Shown here: piece after piece, positions 40,799-48,752 of the stretch
Numbering within the stretch: position 1 is the stretch's first letter
Layout of the letters: the number at the start of each line of letters is the position of its first letter
NCBI GenBank assembly: GCA_937132085.1
Contig: CAKZNV010000119.1
Coordinates: 1 to 64,000, forward strand
DNA: 64,000 bases
Reading direction: 5' to 3'
From: an uncultured Rubritalea sp.
GTDB taxonomy: Bacteria > Verrucomicrobiota > Verrucomicrobiia > Verrucomicrobiales > Akkermansiaceae
Made by a program: the position numbers and the translations under genes
The notes under the pieces: generated by a model
What the model was told of the DNA's origin: nothing
What the model saw: only the letters and a program-made list of their open reading frames with translations
Database searches by the model: none

Positions 40799-42166
40799 AT
40801 GAATTATTACTACATTAATGACGCTGGTGATGTGACTGGACCAGTTTCCATATCAGCTCTAAAGGAACTCAAAAATTGCGGGAGTCTTCATGACGATACG
40901 CTCATCTGCGTAGAGGGAGCAGAAAGCTGGAGCAAGCTTGGAAACCTCCCGAGTATTAACACTGATGATTCAAGCTCACAGACACCTACAGATCCGATTA
41001 ACCATCAAATACCAGAGGTTAAATCAACTGCTGAAGACCAGCCATTCAGAAAGACCAGATTCAAGACAAAACTTATCATTACAGGTAGTGTTGCTTTTAT
41101 CATTGTTTCGCTATCGATAGCATTCCTCGTTAAAGATAAAAATGTCTTCACTACAAGTGCTGGTCAACTACCCGATCTCTCCAGACCTTTGCCAGAAGGA
41201 TTTAGTCTTATTCCAGAAGGCTCTTTCATGATGGGAGATGCTCTTGATCATATAGAACACGCTCCTCAGCATCGGGTAACTTTGAGTGCATTTTATATAG
41301 GTAAGCATGAGGTTACTCAAGCTCTTTGGGATAGAGTTTGGCTGTGGGCAAAGTCGAACGGATACACATCTTTAACATGGTGTAAACAGGGAGGAAAGAA
41401 CCTGCCAGCCTATGAGGTGTCTTGGTATGATATTCTCAAATGGTGTAATGCCTATAGCGAAATGGAAGGTCTACAACCATGCTATTTTCTGAGTGGTGAA
41501 ATCTACCGCATAGGTGAACCTCAAGATTTAGAAACAACGATGATCAGCTGTGACTTCACAACTAACGGCTACCGTCTTCCTACGGAGGCGGAATGGGAAA
41601 AAGCCGCAAGAGGAGGGCTTGAGGGATTACGATTTCCTTGGGGAAACACAATCAATCATTGGAAGGCTAACTATACAGCAATTTTTCACACCTATCTTTA
41701 TCAAGAGGAAATCACTTTGGAACAATACAATGACCCTGACCTTAGCGACAGCAGGAGACATGACTATATGCGTATAGTTTCCAATCTGAGCGGAGGATCG
41801 CGCAATAGCATAACTGGAGAGCCCCGCCTTTTTAAACACGATAAAACAAGCGGTGAGCCGTATCTACTCCCAGTTGGTTCTTTTGCTCCGAACGGTTATG
41901 GCTTGTATGACATGGCTGGCAATGCGTCCGAGTGGTGTTGGGATTCATTTAAAGAGGAGTTTTACCTGAATTCGCCAGAACTTAACCCAACTGGGTTCAA
42001 GTATCCTCCGAGCGAGGAATCTAAATTCAATATTATCGCGAGCGCGTCCTGCCGTGTTGCACGTGGCGGACGAGGCGGATCACATGCCAGCCGGTGTAGG
42101 GTTGCGAGCCGTAGTGGTTATTCAACTACGGTCAGACACAATGGTTTTCGTTTAGTCTGTAGATAG
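40799..42166 (+). CDS. GYF_2 + TM + formylglycine-generating enzyme (SUMF1) domain protein
   Basis: MNYYYINDAGDVTGPVSISALKEL; TM ITGSVAFIIVSLSIAFLV; SUMF1 motifs IPEGSFMMGD, EVTQALWDRVW, YRLPTEAEWEKAARGG, GYGLYDMAGNASEWCWD, RVARGGRGGSHASRCRVASRSGYSTTVRHNGFRLV. Confidence 0.88.
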   Translation: MNYYYINDAGDVTGPVSISALKELKNCGSLHDDTLICVEGAESWSKLGNLPSINTDDSSSQTPTDPINHQIPEVKSTAEDQPFRKTRFKTKLIITGSVAFIIVSLSIAFLVKDKNVFTTSAGQLPDLSRPLPEGFSLIPEGSFMMGDALDHIEHAPQHRVTLSAFYIGKHEVTQALWDRVWLWAKSNGYTSLTWCKQGGKNLPAYEVSWYDILKWCNAYSEMEGLQPCYFLSGEIYRIGEPQDLETTMISCDFTTNGYRLPTEAEWEKAARGGLEGLRFPWGNTINHWKANYTAIFHTYLYQEEITLEQYNDPDLSDSRRHDYMRIVSNLSGGSRNSITGEPRLFKHDKTSGEPYLLPVGSFAPNGYGLYDMAGNASEWCWDSFKEEFYLNSPELNPTGFKYPPSEESKFNIIASASCRVARGGRGGSHASRCRVASRSGYSTTVRHNGFRLVCR

Positions 42167-42260
42167 TGGACGGCTACCTTACTGCAATTCATCCTATCTC
42201 TGTGTCATAAATAATTGATAAGACAGGAGTAACTCCCGTCACAAACCTCCGTCTTCACAG

Positions 42261-42293
42261 AGCCGCGATCCTTCATTGGGTCGCGGCTTTCTT
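42261..42293 (+). terminator. Intrinsic terminator
   Basis: AGCCGCGATCCTTCATTGGGTCGCGGCTTTCTT. Confidence 0.75.
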
Positions 42294-42337
42294 GTGTGGT
42301 CGGATCATTTAAATAACCAACTAACTAAAATTACATT

Positions 42338-42850
42338 ATGGCAATAAAACTAACAGTAAACTACGCGAAGAAGCTCGGGCTCCCGGGATATTCATCGCAT
42401 TCATTTTCTGCTTCTATTGAGGTAGAGATCGCAGATGTCAATCATGCTCCCAGAGAAATAGAAGAGCTCTATGCGACATTACAAACCAACGTAGATCAGC
42501 ATCTGCTCCAAAGCCCTGGGTTCATACCCCCAGATAATTACGGGATGACAACTCCTACTACATATGCGCCTTCACAGAAGCAGCTACCAGTGCCAGGTAA
42601 CGTACATTCGATCAATGACCATCCTGATCAATGGAAATGCTCAGGCAAGCAGAGGATTTTTATAGAAAAGCTCACGACTGAGCGCGGGCTAACCAAGGAA
42701 TACGTTGAACAGCTTGCTAGAGAGAGCTTCAGCCAAGAGATCCAGAGCTTGAATAAGCTTCAAGCTTCAAGCCTGATCGATCTGTTGTTCTCTGAAGGCG
42801 TAGCTCAGGCGCAGCAGAAATCATACAAGGGAGGTGCGCCATGCGCCTAA
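42338..42850 (+). CDS. Hypothetical accessory protein
   Basis: 170 aa ORF; WKCSGKQRIFIEKLTTERGLTKEYVEQLARESF resembles the helical segment seen in phage single-strand annealing-associated proteins (weak). Confidence 0.45.
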   Translation: MAIKLTVNYAKKLGLPGYSSHSFSASIEVEIADVNHAPREIEELYATLQTNVDQHLLQSPGFIPPDNYGMTTPTTYAPSQKQLPVPGNVHSINDHPDQWKCSGKQRIFIEKLTTERGLTKEYVEQLARESFSQEIQSLNKLQASSLIDLLFSEGVAQAQQKSYKGGAPCA

Positions 42851-43047
42851 TCTTACTCACGCTATTACTAGCGTCCTTGCTGTTCATGTCTAGCTGTAGC
42901 AGTCCTTCAACACCCGTGGTTTATGAAGCTCCTGACTATAGCCCTGTCTGCGAATCCCTTAAATTCTTAGGGCTTTGTTTCCTCGGTATCAGTATCATCT
43001 GTGCTGTTGCCTCCATCATAAAAAATATCATCCAGAAATCATCATGA
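42841..43047 (+). CDS. Small lipoprotein with TM
   Basis: MRLILLTLLLASLLFMSSCSSPSTP lipobox MSSC, second TM; overlaps both neighbouring ORFs. Confidence 0.5.
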   Translation: MRLILLTLLLASLLFMSSCSSPSTPVVYEAPDYSPVCESLKFLGLCFLGISIICAVASIIKNIIQKSS

Positions 43048-43205
43048 TTAAAATGATACTACAACCATTGCTGAACGTACTCTACCTGTTCGTCTTTGTC
43101 ACCATCCTAGGACTAGCTCTATGGATCATCAAAGACACATGGATAGTAATACTCAGCCTAATAGCTGGAATCCTATTGCTCTCCGCAATTCTAGGTAAAA
43201 GGTAA
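43044..43205 (+). CDS. Small two-TM protein
   Basis: MIKMILQPLLNVLYLFVFVTILGLALWIIKDTWIVILSLIAGILLLSAILGKR; ATGA overlap with the preceding stop. Confidence 0.45.
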   Translation: MIKMILQPLLNVLYLFVFVTILGLALWIIKDTWIVILSLIAGILLLSAILGKR

Positions 43206-43221
43206 CTTTTCACTTAGATAT

Positions 43222-43458
43222 ATGAGCGCATTAGACTCCATCTCTATCACGTGGCATGTCGATGACATTGTCAGCAGAGCAGAAGACCAATTCCAGCAAC
43301 TCACCCGGGCGCAAGCCCAGCGGGTGCTGGTAAACATCGGACGCGACCATGACGCCAATATAGGCATCAACTGGGAAGTGATAGACACACATATCGAACT
43401 CTACTTGGCGCATCTAACGAAACACAATCTAGAGCAGCCAGAGAGCATTCACTGCTAA
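43222..43458 (+). CDS. Hypothetical protein
   Basis: 78 aa ORF followed by a terminator. Confidence 0.45.
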   Translation: MSALDSISITWHVDDIVSRAEDQFQQLTRAQAQRVLVNIGRDHDANIGINWEVIDTHIELYLAHLTKHNLEQPESIHC

Positions 43459-43484
43459 ATACCAGTAATCGATACTGACCAACA

Positions 43485-43521
43485 TCAAGCCACATAGTAT
43501 CACGCTGTGTGGCTTTTCTTA
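43485..43521 (+). terminator. Intrinsic terminator
   Basis: AAGCCACATAGTATCACGCTGTGTGGCTTTTCTT. Confidence 0.7.
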
Positions 43522-43610
43522 CTTAAACAAACAACGCCATCACGCTAGGGAAAGTCCCTGATGCGAAATGGATCAAACAAACAACCAGCAACCAATAGAA
43601 ACTAAAAAAT

Positions 43611-44519
43611 ATGAACAATAACATCACACTACTCGCTGATCCAAGTCATAACGGAATACAGCTACCAAATCAAAACAACCGCCACCAGCGTCCACACGCT
43701 CATCCTGACACTCGGCACGCCATAGAGCTAGTCCAGGCTCAAGAAGTAATCCCCGAGCCTACTGAGCAGCCATCTCGCCCACCTGGTCTAATACTGCACT
43801 GTGGAGCTAACGTAGTAAGCCGAGAAGAAGTCTATGAGACTCAGACACCCCCTAACACGTCGACTTGGTTTCCGATGCCTCACCATCACCTGATCGAAGA
43901 GGTCGAGAACCAGCTATGGCACGGCGGTTTCCACATCCGCTCACGCACTTTCGCATTAAGTCACGAGGGAGCTCGCCTGTTTTGTTTGATAGAAGTTTAT
44001 AAAAGTGGCTACGAACATGAAGATTATACTTGGGTCATTGGGGTTAGAAACAGTCATGATCAATCGCTATCAGCCGGGATGGTCGCAGGCAACAGAGTTT
44101 GCATTTGCGACAACTTGTGTTTCAGCGGATTACATAAAATACAACGCAAGCACACACGCTATGCACAACGAGATCTCAGACCACTAATCCAAGGAACTAT
44201 AGGCAAGCTAGAGAACAACCTAAGCTCCCTAGATAAGCGCATAGCCCACTACAAAGAGAAATCAGTTACTGACTTAAGGGCACATGACATAATCCTCAGA
44301 GGAGTAGATGAAGGTGCCATCACCAACAGCCAGATCCCTGAAGTTCTCGGACAATGGAGAAAGCCAAAACACAAGGTATTCGAAGAGCGCACTGTCTTTT
44401 CTTTATGGAATGCGTTCACTGATGTGACGTCTAAAAATAACTTGAACACTCAGGTGACAAGAGGAGAGCACCTCCAACGCCTATTCGACAAGAAATACCC
44501 ACTAGCACTAGCTAGCTAG
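43611..44519 (+). CDS. DUF932-like phage/plasmid protein
   Basis: TWVIGVRNSHDQSLSAGMVAGNRVCICDNLCFSGLHKIQRKHTRYAQRDL matches the DUF932 core as I recognise it. Confidence 0.7.
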   Translation: MNNNITLLADPSHNGIQLPNQNNRHQRPHAHPDTRHAIELVQAQEVIPEPTEQPSRPPGLILHCGANVVSREEVYETQTPPNTSTWFPMPHHHLIEEVENQLWHGGFHIRSRTFALSHEGARLFCLIEVYKSGYEHEDYTWVIGVRNSHDQSLSAGMVAGNRVCICDNLCFSGLHKIQRKHTRYAQRDLRPLIQGTIGKLENNLSSLDKRIAHYKEKSVTDLRAHDIILRGVDEGAITNSQIPEVLGQWRKPKHKVFEERTVFSLWNAFTDVTSKNNLNTQVTRGEHLQRLFDKKYPLALAS

Positions 44520-44533
44520 ACGGACGACCATAA

Positions 44534-44582
44534 ATAAAGCTTACAGTCCTGTGCCACAAGCGCAGGGCTGTAGCTTTTTCTT
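44534..44582 (+). terminator. Intrinsic terminator
   Basis: AAGCTTACAGTCCTGTGCCACAAGCGCAGGGCTGTAGCTTTTTC. Confidence 0.75.
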
Positions 44583-44720
44583 TAGGTCTGGCAATAATAT
44601 ATATAGATTTAGATAGGCTATTTACGAGCAACAAATGTATCATTAAACTTGCTGGGCATAGAGACTATAGTTTAAATTTAGACATGAATGAAGCATTTGC
44701 ACCTCTATTAAACCCCAAGC

Positions 44721-45869
44721 GTGAACTTCAAAATACTCATTAAAATGAAATCAAAGTACCTTTCTCACTACGAACCTTTAGTTCAGGATTTCAGCCAACA
44801 GCTTAAAGACCAGAATCTATTAGGACTAGAGCACATGCCGCAGCCCTTTTTACCCTTGTTCGGCAAGGAATATGAATCCTCAAGACTGAAGCTTATGATA
44901 ATGGGACAAGACACTAGAGGCTGGGGTAAGTGTTCAACTTATATAGAAGGAGAGTTGGATAACCCTTCATCTGAAATAGCTACTATATTTTCTGAGATTG
45001 AAGACAGAAACTTTACTCAGTCGGGTAATTCTACAAACTCATTCTGGGGGTTTGCGATGGCGCTCCTATCGTCCGTTCATGGTGTAGATAATTGGACCAC
45101 CATGAAATGGGGGGCGCATTCAGAAATATTAAGCTCGTTTGCTTGGGCTAATAGTAATGTCATCGAGCTATGGGCATCACTGAGAAAATACACTAAAGGA
45201 GTACCTCACGAGACATGGAAGGCTGTAAGAGCGGCGGGAACTGAACTTACTCGCCTTCAGCATGCTCTAGAGACAACTAATCCAGATGTTATAATTCTTA
45301 CCTGCTGGTCTAATCTTCCAGGTAATTTCTTCGATGGTCTTACTAAAAAGGAAATAGAGTGTGAAGTAAACTATCTGAAACATTACTATATCGAAGATTA
45401 TGAGACACACATTCTTCATACATATCATCCGGGATATATGCGCAACCTTGGCGGACCTTGGGGCTTCTTAAATGACATCAGAAATTACCTCAAAGAGATA
45501 AATCTTGCTCCGGATTTCCCCGAATTTGTGAATGATGATGAGCAATCTAAAATAATCCACCAAAGCCTTACTCGTGGTTTCCGTATGCGACACCCCCAAA
45601 TAACTGATCAGCCTGATAAGTATAAGGCTTTAGAGTGGATAGCAGAAGAATTAAATAAATATCAAGCGTTCATGTCTATCCCGGTCGTTGCGCAGTTACT
45701 AAATGAACTTGGATACAGAACAGACTATGGAACTGAATATGCTGGAGGGCGAGGTAGTTACCGACTTGTGAGAGGTGCATACCATCGCTGCGTAGCTCAA
45801 GGTGACTCTGTCGGCGCTGACCGCATCGCTAGAGTTTTTCGTAAACCAGACTTCACATATGCATATTAG
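44721..45869 (+). CDS. Uracil-DNA-glycosylase-superfamily-like protein
   Basis: LKLMIMGQDTRGWG (GQDP-like), PDVIILTCWSN, ETHILHTYHPGYMRN (HPSP-like). Probable start is a Met just downstream of the listed one. Confidence 0.45.
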   Translation: MNFKILIKMKSKYLSHYEPLVQDFSQQLKDQNLLGLEHMPQPFLPLFGKEYESSRLKLMIMGQDTRGWGKCSTYIEGELDNPSSEIATIFSEIEDRNFTQSGNSTNSFWGFAMALLSSVHGVDNWTTMKWGAHSEILSSFAWANSNVIELWASLRKYTKGVPHETWKAVRAAGTELTRLQHALETTNPDVIILTCWSNLPGNFFDGLTKKEIECEVNYLKHYYIEDYETHILHTYHPGYMRNLGGPWGFLNDIRNYLKEINLAPDFPEFVNDDEQSKIIHQSLTRGFRMRHPQITDQPDKYKALEWIAEELNKYQAFMSIPVVAQLLNELGYRTDYGTEYAGGRGSYRLVRGAYHRCVAQGDSVGADRIARVFRKPDFTYAY

Positions 45870-46082
45870 CCATAATTAGCCCAGCAAACTTCACCTATCG
45901 TAAACTGTGCAATTAGGTTGCCCTGAGTGTCATAAATAAATGATACGCAGGAACGTTTTCTGTGAGCTCATTATTCGATTTATGAATGAGAGCATTAAAT
46001 AGCGATCTAGTTACAAAACTTGACTTACTCATAACAGCAAGTCATTTTTGCGATCAGATCGTGCAACTATAAATTAATTACA

Positions 46083-46841
46083 ATGAACGATAAATATCCA
46101 TACCCAATTGAAAATGCAGCTCATATTCCTTCTTCAAAAGAAGAGGCTATGAGGGCTCTGAATTTGATTGATGAATTTAGAGATGATCCACAGTCTGCAT
46201 GTACTTCAACTTTCTTGGATGGTTGGTTTGCTATACACTTTATAGGCGATGCCCCCCACCCTGATGAAATTGAAGCGTGGCCTAAGAATCTGAAACCTAT
46301 AGTTACAGAAGCATGGAGTAGGCACAAAGCAGGAGAAGTAACCGAAGAGCAACTTTATTGCTCCGATAGTCAGCAGCAAGGAATCCGTCTACAACTAGAC
46401 GGCAACTTACAATGCTACGTAATTGGAAAACAGGGTCAAGATCTTGGCTACATTTCGGCTCACTACGACCCAGAAAAAGGGAATCAGCCAATTCTTACCG
46501 GAATACCAGCTAAAGCCTATATCTATGAATCACCCAAGGTTGCCATTCACGCGTGTAGACATCTTGAACTAGACTCAATTGACATATATGCTAGTTCTCC
46601 TACAGAGGATCTAGAGTGTGCAGACGGTAAAATCATTCCGATTAAGGATCTCTTTGATAAAGAAGTCGTAATTCAAACACCTGAAGGACTCTTTTTATAC
46701 AGAGATGGTAAGACCCTTGGGGAAAGTCCGGTAAGAGCCTGTAAGTATCGTCTATACGGCGACAACGTAGAGCAGCAACTTCAGCAAATTAAAACAGAAC
46801 TCGGAGTTACTTGGAAATGGGTTGAATACGACAAGATCTAA
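46083..46841 (+). CDS. Hypothetical protein
   Basis: 252 aa ORF with downstream terminator; no family recognised. Confidence 0.5.
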   Translation: MNDKYPYPIENAAHIPSSKEEAMRALNLIDEFRDDPQSACTSTFLDGWFAIHFIGDAPHPDEIEAWPKNLKPIVTEAWSRHKAGEVTEEQLYCSDSQQQGIRLQLDGNLQCYVIGKQGQDLGYISAHYDPEKGNQPILTGIPAKAYIYESPKVAIHACRHLELDSIDIYASSPTEDLECADGKIIPIKDLFDKEVVIQTPEGLFLYRDGKTLGESPVRACKYRLYGDNVEQQLQQIKTELGVTWKWVEYDKI

Positions 46842-46845
46842 ATTA

Positions 46846-46887
46846 GTCCCCGTTTACTTTAGCAAGTTAAGCGGGGATTTTTTTACC
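46846..46887 (+). terminator. Intrinsic terminator
   Basis: TCCCCGTTTACTTTAGCAAGTTAAGCGGGGATTTTTTT. Confidence 0.8.
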
Positions 46888-47103
46888 TATGATCTACAGC
46901 CATCCATTGAAGTATCTTTCATCCTCGACGAAACGATACTACCTATTTGCCTCACCAAATATGGGGTTGGGTCTCACCCACTTGATGAAGCTGTGCTGTA
47001 TTAGAACCCCAAATAGTCATACTAGGGGGCGGTATGGTTATTTGAAATATTAGAAACAACCGTAGTCAATGGGTGTCGCTCACTTTGCACACGAAACTGT
47101 TCA

Positions 47104-47304
47104 TTAATCCGATTTCTTTGAGAAATTTTTCGCTACTTCCATACGAGCTTTAAAGATAGCTAGCTTAAGTTCGAATTCTTCTGAATATTCGACAACTACC
47201 TGTCCTTTTGATTCAGCATGCACAGCTTTACGTATTTCACTAATTCTTTGACGAATCCATTTCTCGCTCTCTTTAGATCCTGCTTTGTTTGATTTAGTAC
47301 TCAT
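47104..47304 (-). CDS. Small basic hypothetical protein, last gene of the restriction-like operon
   Basis: 66 aa ORF; 4-nt overlap with the upstream ORF. Confidence 0.5.
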   Translation of the reverse strand: MSTKSNKAGSKESEKWIRQRISEIRKAVHAESKGQVVVEYSEEFELKLAIFKARMEVAKNFSKKSD

Positions 47305-48284
47305 GCGGCATTACTCCTTATTTTTGTTTTTTCAGCTATTATATGATACTCCAATGCGTGCTTGAATACCAATATTTCTTCCAACAAATATTCTTGTGCA
47401 TCGTCCTCATTTTCAAAACAAGGTACGTTATGTATTTCAATGTTAAGAAATCCTAGGAGATTGTCTTCCTTATCAAGGAGCATCATACCAAAATAGTTTT
47501 CTACTTTCCCGCTACGCTTATTCATAGTCTTTTTATATTTAGCTTTGTTAAGCTGAATAATAATACTCTCCTTATTCACTATGCACTTCGAGCATTCATA
47601 ATCAGCATGGTCTTCCGATGTAACGTCTATTTCTTTTGAGTTAACTGGGAATCTAGCGGGGTCTATCGAGGTTAGATTCGACAGAAAGCCTTCGAAAACT
47701 TTTTCATTATGGGTTTTGTTCAAAAGCCCTTTTACTAAATAAACGGTAACGTTGACTTGTTTATCTGCGTTACTAATCTTGTTGATAGTTTTCTCCATGT
47801 GTTTACGCAGCGATATTATAACCATTGTAGCACGATCCTCTAATTTACCAAGAGTGTTAGCATTATTAGCAGTATTTAGTGTATTGTATAAATCATATTG
47901 AGTATAAGCGCACGCTTTGAAAACCACTGCTATTTCACTACTACCGTCAGGAGAGTATTCGCCACAGTAATCTCTAATTAAATTGAACATTTTGATCAAT
48001 GTGGCAATAAGCATTATTAAGTAGACGCTAGTCAGAAGAAAAACGTGTAACCCAGGTTTAGAAACAAACCATTCATCAATATTATCGCTGAATCCTCTAT
48101 ATAGAGCCATTCCAAATGGGAAAGCAATTAGTATAATATTAGAGCATGTAACCCAACCTGATTGAGGAGACACAAAGTTGCATCTTGAAAGCCGCTTAGG
48201 CCAACACCAGAATTTAAGACGCCAAGGCCACTTTGAAGGTTCTTTATCGAGAGATTCTGATTTCATATTGAATAACGTCTCCAT
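47301..48284 (-). CDS. Two-TM membrane protein with a cytosolic GAF-like sensor domain
   Basis: TM segments GWVTCSNIILIAFPFGMALY and GLHVFLLTSVYLIMLIATLI; C-terminal region (YFGMMLLDKEDNLLGFLNIEIHN...EILVFKHALEYHIIAE) resembles GAF folds. Overlaps the upstream ORF by 22 nt. Confidence 0.45.
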   Translation of the reverse strand: METLFNMKSESLDKEPSKWPWRLKFWCWPKRLSRCNFVSPQSGWVTCSNIILIAFPFGMALYRGFSDNIDEWFVSKPGLHVFLLTSVYLIMLIATLIKMFNLIRDYCGEYSPDGSSEIAVVFKACAYTQYDLYNTLNTANNANTLGKLEDRATMVIISLRKHMEKTINKISNADKQVNVTVYLVKGLLNKTHNEKVFEGFLSNLTSIDPARFPVNSKEIDVTSEDHADYECSKCIVNKESIIIQLNKAKYKKTMNKRSGKVENYFGMMLLDKEDNLLGFLNIEIHNVPCFENEDDAQEYLLEEILVFKHALEYHIIAEKTKIRSNAA

Positions 48285-48742
48285 CCCTTAAGTGTTATAA
48301 CTGGGATTACCTCATCGTCGTCATCAGTATAAGCTGATCCTATTACAGAACCCAAAGAAGGTGTAGCCTTCCTGATAAAATTAATCCTATACTTCTTATT
48401 AGGGATAATTTCTTCAAACTCTACGGTGTCACCTTCTTCGGCGTTGTATTCTTTGAACAATTTTGTCATGTGGGTAATACGGTATTCATTACGGGTTCCA
48501 TATTTACCTGTTTCTGGGTGTTTAACTATTTTGTTATTATAATGAATATACTGCATATCCCAAATTTTCCCATTAGTGTCTACACAATGTATTATTTCGC
48601 GTGGGTTATAATCATTAGAGGAGAGTGCGGGAAGGAAGCTTAATAATCCCTTCATTTTCTTTGGAACACAAATACCTCCTTGGTGTCCTCCTGTTTTACC
48701 AACGTCATTAGATGTTAATTCTTTAGCGTATTTATTACTCAT
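48263..48742 (-). CDS. Standalone EcoRII-N-like DNA-binding domain protein
   Basis: KELTSNDVGKTGGHQGGICVPKKMKGLLSFLPAL...NPREIIHCVDTNGKIWDMQYIHYNNKIV...GTRNEYRITHMTKLFKEYNAEEGDTVEFE resembles the EcoRII N-terminal effector domain. No catalytic domain follows. Confidence 0.7.
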   Translation of the reverse strand: MSNKYAKELTSNDVGKTGGHQGGICVPKKMKGLLSFLPALSSNDYNPREIIHCVDTNGKIWDMQYIHYNNKIVKHPETGKYGTRNEYRITHMTKLFKEYNAEEGDTVEFEEIIPNKKYRINFIRKATPSLGSVIGSAYTDDDDEVIPVITLKGWRRYSI

Positions 48743-48752
48743 GATATTAGGT

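Noticed and set aside
41950-42166. Diversity-generating retroelement target (SUMF1 fold with C-terminal variable-region-like tail)
   Set aside because: No reverse transcriptase, template repeat or near-duplicate of the tail was found nearby; the tail is ordinary for SUMF1 proteins.
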